Part shown: positions 57,494 to 64,000 of the stretch, one piece after another
Numbering within the stretch: position 1 is the stretch's first letter
Layout: the number at the start of each line of letters is the position of its first letter
From: Pedobacter petrophilus
GTDB lineage: Bacteria; Bacteroidota; Bacteroidia; Sphingobacteriales; Sphingobacteriaceae
Reading direction: 5' to 3'
Length of the DNA stretch: 64,000 nt
Assembly: GCF_009674725.1 (NCBI RefSeq)
Contig: NZ_WKKH01000009.1
Location: 95,469-159,468 of the forward strand
The notes under the pieces: model-generated
Told to the model about the DNA's origin: nothing
Database searches by the model: none
Seen by the model: the letters and a program-made list of their open reading frames with translations, nothing else
Position numbers and translations under genes: made by a program

Positions 57494-58345
57494 ATGGATA
57501 ACGTTATGAAAACTAATTTCAGCTTACTCTTCTACTTGAAGAAACAAAAGAATTATCAGGCGGGTGCAGCACCCATCTATCTTAGGATTACTGTTGACGG
57601 AAAACGCAGTGAGGTCACTACAGGACGGAGTTGTGACCCATCGGCATGGAATGTAATTTCCGGTCGCTGTAATGGCAAAAAAGAAGAAATAAAATCCTTC
57701 AATGCTTATCTGGACAATTTGCAGAATAAAGTATTTGAAGCACACCGCCAGCTCACCGAAAAAGATGATACGATTACCGCAGAAAGGTTGAGAGATCATT
57801 TTCAGGGCAAGGTAGAAAAGCAGCGCACCCTAATTGATGTATTTAAAGATCATAACAGCAAGATGGAAGCGTTAGTGGGGCAAGAGTTTTTCAAAGGCAC
57901 GGCAGAGCGTTACCGGACTTCTTTAAAGCATACGGTTAACTTCCTGAAATGGAAATACAATATAGATGATATCGACATCAGAAAGTCAACCACAATTTCA
58001 TTACCGAGTGTGATTTTTATCTTCGTTCTGTTCGTAAATGCGCCAACAATTCTGCTGTAAAATATCTAAAGAACTTCGGTAAAATTATTCGCATTTGCTT
58101 GTCCAGTGGCTGGCTGGCAACCGATCCGTTTCTAAACTATAAAAGCAAAGTTAAAAAGGTAGATCGTGTTTATCTCAATGAAGTAGAATTACAGCTGATC
58201 GCCAATAAACAACTGGCCCTCTGAAAGATTCGAACATGTAAGGGACGTGTTTTTATTTTGCTGCTTTACAGGGCTGGCCTATGTTGATGTTAAAAATTTG
58301 AGAAGAATAGATATTGTAAAGCAAGCACAGGACGAATCTTTTTAG
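57494..58345 (+). pseudogene. degenerate tyrosine recombinase/integrase remnant next to tRNA-Ser
   Basis: The N-terminal part (57494 to about 57980) encodes the arm-binding domain (TNFSLLFYLKKQKN, IYLRITVDGKRSEVTTG) and SAM-like core-binding start (FFKGTAERYRTSLKHTVNFLKWKY). Near 57981 the frame shifts by -1 and the homology continues as KVNHNFITECDFYLRSVRKC...SSGWLATDPFLNYKSKVKKV to a TGA at 58220. One base later it returns to the first frame (ERFEHVRDVFLFCCFTGLAYVDVK) and stops at 58345. The catalytic C-terminus (HxxR, Tyr) is missing. It lies 233 bases downstream of the tRNA 3' end, in the same direction. Certainly inactive as read. Confidence 0.9.
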
Positions 58346-58395
58346 GTTTATCATCATCAGAATTTTATGTGGGCGATATCTTTTTTTAAACGGAC

Positions 58396-59607
58396 TTATT
58401 TAAACTTAAGGTTCAGTGAAACAATATTGGAGACAAGGCCTGTTGAACGTGAATAATGGCCATACCTTAACTCAAGCGTGTTCAGTCTCTGCCATCCAAA
58501 TACACCTTTAGGTGGGGCGAAGCGGATCCCTGCGCCATAAAAATCACTGGTCAATGTTGATAGGTCATAATCGCTGGTAAAATATTGTTCTGATTGCAAA
58601 TGCTGACCATAAGGTGCAAAGTATTTGGTACCCGTCTGGTTGTTATACCGGTAAAAAAGACTGATCGAAAAGAATGAATTGATCTTGACCGGTATCTCAA
58701 GTTCTGCAGTATGTGCCCTTATGCCCCAGTTATCCATATAATAACGGTAAAAAGTGCGGATCACAAAACGGTCGTCCAAAAAATAGTTCATGCGCAGGCC
58801 GATAGGAAGCTTATAACGCTTGTCAGGCAAAGTCTCTGAACGTAGAGAACCATCGGTAAAATAATCACGCTGGTATTTTGTGGCCAGCAAGCCCTTCTGA
58901 TAGGACGGTTCCAGAATCAATGAGGCCTGGAATTTCTGGGAAATCACCTGTGAAAGCGAGAAAGATGCACTGAATGAATTCCTAGGCGCTGTATCATACT
59001 GTTCGCCTCCCTTTCCGGCGTTGCCCGTTCGCAGTTCAATCGGCAGGATGACCGTCCACTGGTCTAAAAAGGCCTGAAGTTTAAAATCAAACTGGGTATT
59101 TTTATCTTTTGATAAGTGGGTTAAATTGAAAGCTGCACCCATCGATTGGTAATCGAATTCTGTCGAATAAGATCCTGTGAAACCAAAGGAATTCCCGGTC
59201 TCTTCATTAGAGTGTGTCCAGTTCAAAGAAGGATAAATCCGGGTATCAGCCGAAGATGCAGAAGAAATAGTACTCGGATCAATCTTATCAGACGAAGCAG
59301 AAGTGTAATGATCTATACCAAGTTCAAAAAGGAAAGTGTTTTTTCTGCCCCTTTTATCGAATTTAGACATCTGCAGGTCGATGGTATTGGCAAAATCGCT
59401 CAGTTTCTCGGTTCCTATACCACCTGTAACGGCAGAGTTATTACCATTCTGATGATAATAGGCTGAAACCAGGTTAATTTCGTCGATTTTAAGTTTCCGG
59501 GACTGATACTTACTGCTGTCTGTTTTTGCCGGTTCAGGTCTGGTTTGTGCATACGTACTTAAGATACCGAAGTACATAAAAAGCACGTGAAGATATATTT
59601 TTCTCAT
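58396..59607 (-). CDS. DUF3570 outer-membrane beta-barrel protein
   Basis: The 403 residues have a signal peptide (to STYAQ) and a body of alternating beta strands ending with an aromatic/basic strand (VSNIVSLNLKFK), as in outer-membrane barrels. The DUF3570 pattern begins DEINLVSAYYHQNGNNSAVTGGIGTEKLSDFANTIDLQM and continues DYQSMGAAFNLTHLSKD and LRMNYFLDDRFVIRTFYRYYMDNWGIRAHTAELEIP. It is the last gene of the five-gene run small lipoprotein-thioredoxin-ApbE-DUF4266-DUF3570, a recurrent Bacteroidota arrangement. It probably forms the outer-membrane part of the system. Confidence 0.9.
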   Translation of the reverse strand: MRKIYLHVLFMYFGILSTYAQTRPEPAKTDSSKYQSRKLKIDEINLVSAYYHQNGNNSAVTGGIGTEKLSDFANTIDLQMSKFDKRGRKNTFLFELGIDHYTSASSDKIDPSTISSASSADTRIYPSLNWTHSNEETGNSFGFTGSYSTEFDYQSMGAAFNLTHLSKDKNTQFDFKLQAFLDQWTVILPIELRTGNAGKGGEQYDTAPRNSFSASFSLSQVISQKFQASLILEPSYQKGLLATKYQRDYFTDGSLRSETLPDKRYKLPIGLRMNYFLDDRFVIRTFYRYYMDNWGIRAHTAELEIPVKINSFFSISLFYRYNNQTGTKYFAPYGQHLQSEQYFTSDYDLSTLTSDFYGAGIRFAPPKGVFGWQRLNTLELRYGHYSRSTGLVSNIVSLNLKFK

Positions 59608-59620
59608 TTCTTACAGCTAA

Positions 59621-59851
59621 TTAATTACAGCCACAACCACCACCACTTTTGCCTCCATTGGCTCCTGATGCACCTTCGCGATACAGATGGAAACTCTGCT
59701 CAAATTTTTGAGCCTTCCTGGCAGAAAGAATCATGTCTGCATCGTTAAGTTTGCTTTTTTGATAAGGCTTTACACTACTGCAGGAAGTAAGCATATTGCT
59801 AAAGAAAATTGCAGCCAGCATGGAAAGAAAAAGTGTTCTTGAAATTTTCAT
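59621..59851 (-). CDS. DUF4266 small lipoprotein with Gly/Cys tail, possible flavinylation target
   Basis: The 76 residues have a lipoprotein signal ending LTSC (Cys24), the DUF4266 segment KPYQKSKLNDADMILSARKAQKFEQSFHLYREGASG (about 29-63) and a Gly-rich tail ending GGGCGCN with two Cys. REGASGANGG at 58-67 resembles the ApbE acceptor motif [DN]xx[ST]GA[ST], so Ser62 is a candidate site for covalent FMN. The gene lies between apbE and the DUF3570 barrel, with 2 bases to apbE and 13 to DUF3570. The Ser62 call is inference. Confidence 0.9.
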   Translation of the reverse strand: MKISRTLFLSMLAAIFFSNMLTSCSSVKPYQKSKLNDADMILSARKAQKFEQSFHLYREGASGANGGKSGGGCGCN

Positions 59852-59853
59852 AT

Positions 59854-60786
59854 TTATATCACATTAATATTGTTTGAGGTATATACCTGATCATGATCAT
59901 CAATAATAATACAGGCCACTTGTTTAATCTGGTTAATCAGCTCCAGCCCTACTTTCACGCCCATTACCACAACTGGTGTAGCCAGCGCATCGGCCAGCTC
60001 GGCACTTGGGCATATAATACTCACACTCTTTACGCCGCTTACCGGAAGTCCGGTTTTGGGATCTATGGTATGCGAATAGCGCTTGCCATCAATCGTTACA
60101 TATTTTTCGTAACTGCCCGAAGTGGCAATCGCCATATCGCCGATATTTAGCGCAGAAAACGGCCTGTCGGTTTGTTCGGGGTCTGCAATACCTACAGTCC
60201 ATGGATGACCGCTGGCTTGAGTTCCCCAGGTAATCAGATCTCCTGCTGCGTTCACAATTCCGCTTTTGATGTCCAGTTTCTGCAGCACAAATTTTGCCTT
60301 ATCGGCTGCGTAGCCTTTCCCAATTCCGCCAAAACCGATACGCATACCCTTATTTTTTAAAAACACAGTCGATTTCTCCTTGTTCAGGATCACATTTCGG
60401 TAATCGATGAGTCCGACAGATTCCAGGGCGGTTGCTTCATCAGGCAGGCTGGTCATACCCATATCAAAGTTCCAGAGCCTTTTATCTATCGATCCGTAGG
60501 TAATGTCAAAAGCACCATCAGTAATTTCTGATATCCTAATGGATCGCTCGATAAGACGGATCACTTCCTCATCTACTTTTACCGGACTTAAACCGGCATG
60601 CCGGTTGATCAGGCTGGTTTGGCTGAGATCGCTAAAAGTTGTGAGCAGGTATTCTATCCTGCGCACTTCATCTATTGCGGCATCTATGGCCACATTGCCC
60701 TCCTGCTCGCTCCCAGCAATCAAGGTAAACTCAAAGCGGTTTCCCATGAGTTTCAGTACCCGGTTTACAGAAACAGGTTTAGCCAT
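59854..60786 (-). CDS. apbE: FAD:protein FMN transferase
   Basis: Attaches FMN from FAD covalently to Ser/Thr of partner proteins on the extracytoplasmic side. The 310 residues show the ApbE motifs: RRIEYLLTTFSDLSQTSLINRHAGLSPVKV, GAFDITYGSIDKRLW, FGGIGKGYAADKAKFVLQKL and AAGDLITWG, and the C-terminal HTIDPKTGLPVSGVKSVSIICPSAELADALATPVVVMG with the Mg/FAD-binding Asp/Thr. No clear signal peptide is seen at the N-terminus (MAKPVSVNRVLKLMG), so export or membrane location is unclear; a start further upstream was not found. Confidence 0.92.
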   Translation of the reverse strand: MAKPVSVNRVLKLMGNRFEFTLIAGSEQEGNVAIDAAIDEVRRIEYLLTTFSDLSQTSLINRHAGLSPVKVDEEVIRLIERSIRISEITDGAFDITYGSIDKRLWNFDMGMTSLPDEATALESVGLIDYRNVILNKEKSTVFLKNKGMRIGFGGIGKGYAADKAKFVLQKLDIKSGIVNAAGDLITWGTQASGHPWTVGIADPEQTDRPFSALNIGDMAIATSGSYEKYVTIDGKRYSHTIDPKTGLPVSGVKSVSIICPSAELADALATPVVVMGVKVGLELINQIKQVACIIIDDHDQVYTSNNINVI

Positions 60787-60793
60787 TTTGAGC

Positions 60794-61222
60794 TTATTTT
60801 TTTAGTTTAGCAACTTCGGAAACAAAAGCCTGCGGACTTTCATTAGGAAAGCCGTCCCAGCTTTTGAGTACCTTTCCATTTTCATCAACCAAGACAGTAA
60901 AAGGGAATTTGCCATCTTTATTATAGATCTCTGCTAATGATTCGTTGAGTTTGATTTGCTCTTTCGGAAGCTGATTTTTCTTCTGCCTTGGAAAATCTGC
61001 CCTTACGAGTAAGAGGTTAGCAGCTGCATATTGTTCAAAGCTTTCGGATTCCAAAATCTCTTTGCGCAGGCGGATGCACGGACCGCACCAATCAGATCCA
61101 GAAAAATTGATGAGGATCTGTTTATGTGAGGCTTTAGCCTGTTTTTGCGCTTCTGTAAAGTTCCCGATCCACGATGCGGGAATAGTAAATAGCCCCAATA
61201 GGGCAACAAAAAGTAGTTTCAT
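60794..61222 (-). CDS. periplasmic thioredoxin-family protein
   Basis: The 142 residues have a signal peptide (LLFVALLGLFTIPASWIG) and a thioredoxin fold of the DUF255/Thioredoxin_7 type: INFSGSDWCGPCIRLRKEILES (WCGPC at about 45-49), FPFTVLVDENGKVL with the cis-Pro equivalent and KSWDGFPNESPQAFVSEV. It precedes apbE by 7 bases in the cluster. It probably keeps cysteines of the DUF4266 tail or a partner reduced or paired in the periplasm. Confidence 0.9.
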   Translation of the reverse strand: MKLLFVALLGLFTIPASWIGNFTEAQKQAKASHKQILINFSGSDWCGPCIRLRKEILESESFEQYAAANLLLVRADFPRQKKNQLPKEQIKLNESLAEIYNKDGKFPFTVLVDENGKVLKSWDGFPNESPQAFVSEVAKLKK

Positions 61223-61226
61223 AATC

Positions 61227-61474
61227 TCAAGAATAAACTTTTAAAGTAGTACCCGTTAGCTGGGTATTATAAACGGTGGGCGCGCGTGATGCCGGCCCAT
61301 TGGTTACTGCTCCATTTTCTGAAAACGTTGCCCCGTGGTTGGGACGTTTATGCCGGAAGGACCTGTTGTGTCTGTAGAACTACTGCCATCAGTCTTTTTA
61401 CAACCGATACAGTTGAGGAGGGCAAAGGCCGCGGCACTCATCCCGATGCTATTGAGAAAATCTTTTCTGTCCAT
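61227..61474 (-). pseudogene. small lipoprotein-like gene with a -1 homopolymer frameshift
   Basis: The frame from the ATG at 61474 encodes MDRKDFLNSIGMSAAAFALL, a lipoprotein-like signal with Cys at 22 and 25, then a Ser/Thr linker, and stops at 61304 after GQRFQKMEQ. If one G is added to the GGGG run (complement of 61331-61334) the frame continues GATFSENGAVTNGPASR...TGTTLKVYS and stops at 61227, four bases before the thioredoxin ATG. This restored 82-residue protein fits the operon spacing better. Either a sequencing error or a recent mutation. Function unknown. Confidence 0.6.
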
Positions 61475-61741
61475 ATTCTTTTTATAGTTAAATGAGCAAT
61501 GCAATAAAATATCCTGACATTGTATCGGCGGATAACTCTTTGGTATCAAAGGGATGTACTAAATAAAAACTGTGTAAAAATTCTGTCTATAAAAAGGCTT
61601 TAGGGTTCCGTGTGCTTTAGCTATTGATCAATGAATGTGTATGAAAAAGCAATCTCTTGTAACAAAACTATAGACAAAGTCTGAAGACATCCTGAAGTTT
61701 TGAATTAAAATTTGTTAATCATATTTTTACTAAATGACACA
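61475..61741. promoter_or_regulatory. upstream region of the flavinylation cluster
   Basis: 267 AT-rich bases between the VIT transporter stop and the small lipoprotein start, both on the minus strand. No ORF is convincing. A promoter for the small lipoprotein-thioredoxin-apbE-DUF4266-DUF3570 transcript is expected here, but I saw no clear -7/-33 pair. Confidence 0.3.
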
Positions 61742-62434
61742 CTAAGTAATTAGTCTTGCGATCAGAAATGCCGCACCGGCAGCAATCAAACCTATTGCAG
61801 TAACTTTTAAAGCGCCTTTTATTGGTGGCTGGCCGGTTACCTTACTTTTGAAATAACCAAATACAAACAAACAGATGGTGGTCAGCACAGCAGAAAGTAG
61901 CAGCCCATCCTGTGGTTTTGAGGTAAAAAAATAAGCTGATAAGGGCAGCATACCACCAATGCAGTAAGAAAATCCTATGGTAAGTGCGCTGTTTCTCGCC
62001 CTGTTGACATCCGGTTTCTCCAGGCCAAGCTCAAACTTCATCATAAAATCTACCCAGTGGTCTTTATTCTTGCTCAGTTGATCAACCAGGAGATCTTGTG
62101 CTTTATCGTCCAGCCCATATGCTGCAAAGATTTCCTTTACCTCTTCTTTTTCCTTTTCGGGTACATTTTCTACTTCGAGGTATTCCCTTTTCAACTCACT
62201 TTGATAGTGCTCCTGCTCTGTTTTTCCTGCCAGATAGCCGCCCAGTCCCATAGCAATGCAGCCTGCAATGATCTCGGCAATACCTGCTGTAATGATAATC
62301 GGATTGTTGCTTACTGCGGCGCTTAGGCCAGCGGCAAGTGCAAATGGAACGGTTAACCCGTCACTCATTCCGATAACGATATCAGAAATAAATGCCGAGC
62401 TTTTTAAATGCTGTTCATGATGAAAATTACTCAT
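61742..62434 (-). CDS. VIT1/CCC1-family iron/manganese transporter
   Basis: Membrane protein of 230 residues that moves Fe2+ or Mn2+ out of the cytoplasm. Family motifs: ISDIVIGMSDGLTVPFALAAGLSAAV (TM1), ITAGIAEIIAGCIAMGLGGYLAGKTEQEHY with the TM2 and metal-binding Glu region, a cytoplasmic helical loop (about 75-140, YLEVENVPEKEKEEVKEIF, FMMKFELGLEKP) and RNSALTIGFSYCIGGMLPLSAYFF, then two C-terminal helices. Metal specificity is not readable. It follows the cytochrome-b-like gene on the same strand. Confidence 0.92.
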   Translation of the reverse strand: MSNFHHEQHLKSSAFISDIVIGMSDGLTVPFALAAGLSAAVSNNPIIITAGIAEIIAGCIAMGLGGYLAGKTEQEHYQSELKREYLEVENVPEKEKEEVKEIFAAYGLDDKAQDLLVDQLSKNKDHWVDFMMKFELGLEKPDVNRARNSALTIGFSYCIGGMLPLSAYFFTSKPQDGLLLSAVLTTICLFVFGYFKSKVTGQPPIKGALKVTAIGLIAAGAAFLIARLIT

Positions 62435-62471
62435 ATGTTTAGCTTTATGTTAAATTGAATAGCCCATCATC

Positions 62472-63140
62472 TTAATTCTCTCCACCATTGATCATATCCG
62501 AAACAATCCCTTTTCCATCTTTCGCTCGGCAAGAAATACTCCTGAGAGATGAAGTACAACAAACCCCAGTATCAGGTACATACAGAATCCGTGGAATTCT
62601 TTTATGCTGTGGTTAACATTTTGCGCAAATGCCGGTATAATCTTCAAAAGCAAGCGGCAGGCCGGTAACAACCATAATCAGAAGCAGGAGATAAAAAAAA
62701 ACGTAAAGTCCTTTTACCACCAGTTCGTGCTTGGCAGCCTCGCGTTCCTTTTTTAAGATAAAATAAGCCTGGTAAGCTTTTTTAAGCTTGGGAAAGAGCC
62801 TTTGTGCAGGAGTTAGAAAAAATTCAGCTATTAACCTGAACAGAAAAAGTGCAGCTAAGGCATATCCAAAATAGATATGTATCCCCCAAACCTGGTCCTC
62901 CAGTCCATGTGTAACCGCTCCGGCCTGCTTGTCACTTACAGCTGCGCCGGCATTAATCAGTTCATTTTTCACAAAGGTGCGCTGCGAGCGGTCAAAGAGC
63001 GTGGAGTTGATCAGCACGGTGAACAGGGATCCTGAGATTAGGACAAAATTTACCAAGTGCCAGAAGCGCGTGGAAAAAGCATATTTCTTTCCTTTTCTCT
63101 TCGCTCCGATTTCTTGATTGGTAGGTTCGATAATGGCCAT
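62472..63140 (-). pseudogene. cytochrome b561-like gene with two compensating frameshifts
   Basis: The intact frame (63140-62613) gives KYAFSTRFWHLVNFVLISGSLF and VWGIHIYFGYALAALFLFRL, helices with haem-ligand His, and ends prematurely after LAFEDYTGICAKC. Shifting by one base near 62640 continues IPAFAQNVNHSIKEFHGFCMYLILGFVVLHLSGVFLAERK, the missing helices with His ligands. A second shift near 62520 returns to the first frame, DGKGIVSDMINGGEN, and a stop at 62472. The whole span is 669 bases, exactly 223 codons. The product was probably a quinone-linked di-haem cytochrome b of about 222 residues. Confidence 0.8.
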
Positions 63141-63149
63141 ATGATCTTA

Positions 63150-63959
63150 TTAAGGGTTAAATTTTATAGTGAAGGTGTGCAGGTCCTGATGATAGGAATA
63201 ATCTAGCTGATAATGCTGCCGGTTGCAGATCTGCTTCAATATGGCAAACCCCAAACCAGTGCCTTCTGAGGCATTATCCTTATAAAAACGGTCAAATATT
63301 TTTGAGGGATCAAGTGCTTTATTGTGGCCTGTGTTTGCAAATACGATTTGGTCCGCATCCAACCTAATCTCAATTTTACCTCCATCATAGTTATGCCTGA
63401 TCACGTTGCTGAAAAGATTATTAATCAGTATTTCCAGTAAGCTTCTGCTTGCAGCAATGCTTACATCGGTCAAAGTGGTTTCTACGGTAATATCCCGCTC
63501 CGTGATAAGTTCCTGGAAATAAACCTGCTTTTCTTCGATAAGCGATTTCAGGTTAACGTTTTCCTCATCCTGCAATAAATTATTATCAATTTTTACTAAA
63601 AGAAGCAGGGATTGATTAAGCTTGGTTAAACGCGAAGTTGCCTTATACAATTCAACAAGCGTTTCGCCATCCTCTTTGCCCAGAACATTGGACTGGAGCA
63701 TATTGTCGAGCTTTGAGTTGATTACGGCAAGGGGCGTCATCATTTCGTGGGAAGCATTTTCGGTGAAAAGCTTGATCTCGTTATAATCAGACTTCACTTT
63801 GCCCGAAAGCTCTACCAACACCTTGTTTAATTGCCTGAATTCTGCAACGGGCATCTCTACAGGTTCATAGGGACGCTCATGGTTGACATTAAACACGGTA
63901 ATATTTTTCAACAGTTGCTCAAATGGATAAACCGCTTCAAATTGACCCCTCTTCACCAC
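63150..63959 (-). CDS. sensor histidine kinase, kinase core only (N-terminus absent or disrupted)
   Basis: The 270 readable residues contain the dimerisation H-box ENASHEMMTPLAVINSKLD (phospho-His near residue 70), the N-box LEILINNLFSNVIRHN, the D/F-box region IFDRFYKDN and the G-box GTGLGFAILKQI. The upstream transmembrane sensor is missing. In frame, the GTG at 63959 is preceded six codons earlier by a TAA (complement of 63975-63977), and GGGGGG and TTTTT runs lie in between, so a homopolymer frameshift is possible. It ends 9 bases before the cytochrome b gene. The partner response regulator would be right of the window. Confidence 0.8.
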   Translation of the reverse strand: MVKRGQFEAVYPFEQLLKNITVFNVNHERPYEPVEMPVAEFRQLNKVLVELSGKVKSDYNEIKLFTENASHEMMTPLAVINSKLDNMLQSNVLGKEDGETLVELYKATSRLTKLNQSLLLLVKIDNNLLQDEENVNLKSLIEEKQVYFQELITERDITVETTLTDVSIAASRSLLEILINNLFSNVIRHNYDGGKIEIRLDADQIVFANTGHNKALDPSKIFDRFYKDNASEGTGLGFAILKQICNRQHYQLDYSYHQDLHTFTIKFNP

Positions 63960-64000
63960 TTTAAAAAGCCCCCCTTAGCCGAGTTAATTTAATAAGGTCC

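Noticed and set aside
61286..61495. 69-codon plus-strand ORF over the small lipoprotein gene
   Set aside because: Antisense to a signal-peptide-bearing gene with operon spacing; no supporting features.

Overview
The window looks like a chromosomal segment of a Sphingobacteriaceae bacterium (phylum Bacteroidota), most like Pedobacter. The reasons are a SusC/SusD pair, AT-rich DNA with A-rich rather than Shine-Dalgarno gene starts, TAnnTTTG-type -7 boxes, futalosine-pathway menaquinone genes, a Bacteroidota-style SAM-I riboswitch on a metY-metX-hom operon, and DUF3570/DUF4266 genes. The genus is an inference from gene content; no marker gene was compared.

Layout. 1-4.4 kb: right end of a polysaccharide/TonB-type uptake locus (susD partial, susC). 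4.9-6.1 kb: a membrane di-iron hydroxylase. 6.2-10.9 kb: a polyphosphate-glucokinase-like ROK kinase followed by gnd, zwf and pgl, i.e. glucose phosphorylation plus the oxidative pentose phosphate branch in one direction, ending in a strong terminator. 11-15.5 kb: a PEGA-like secreted protein, the ppx-ppk1 polyphosphate operon and a histone-H1-like Lys/Ala-rich protein. 15.6-19 kb: YajQ, a GNAT, a DUF4142 lipoprotein and a large subtilase. 19.2-22.9 kb: a three-subunit Mo/FeS/FAD aldehyde oxidoreductase of the PaoABC type. 23-29.4 kb: YceH, FabF, TetR and AraC regulators and two paralogous short-chain dehydrogenases, one broken by a nonsense codon. 29-36 kb: NlpC/P60 lipoprotein, MutS, an HPF-like protein, MqnA, a histidine phosphatase and MqnE. 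36-43.8 kb: sulfur amino acid metabolism (cystathionine synthase-like enzyme; SAM-I riboswitch, a tiny Cys-rich leader ORF, metY, metX, hom). 43.8-51.3 kb: lipoprotein, queuosine-precursor transporter, Bcr/CflA efflux pump, methionine aminotransferase plus omega-amidase, glycosylasparaginase, DUF2314 and CutC. 51.5-57.1 kb: DUF983, Crp/Fnr regulator, Ddl, PASTA protein, MltG, thioesterase and YihY.

At 57.17 kb a tRNA-Ser(UGA) is followed by a degenerate tyrosine integrase. From there to the right edge most genes sit on the minus strand and several are frameshifted: integrase, a small lipoprotein-like gene, a cytochrome b561-like gene and a histidine kinase with no N-terminus. This suggests an old integrated segment. 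It carries an intact DUF3570-DUF4266-ApbE-thioredoxin cluster, which reads as an extracytoplasmic flavinylation system, plus a VIT-family metal transporter.

The most interesting points are: (i) a 42-codon leader ORF ending in Met-Cys-Cys-Cys-Ile-Gln between the SAM riboswitch and metY, which could add cysteine sensing to SAM sensing; (ii) the ApbE/DUF4266 flavinylation cluster, with a candidate SGA acceptor motif in the small lipoprotein; (iii) polyphosphate-linked sugar phosphorylation close to ppk/ppx; (iv) clustered homopolymer-type frameshifts confined to the tRNA-adjacent segment; and (v) several families of intergenic inverted repeats between convergent genes.
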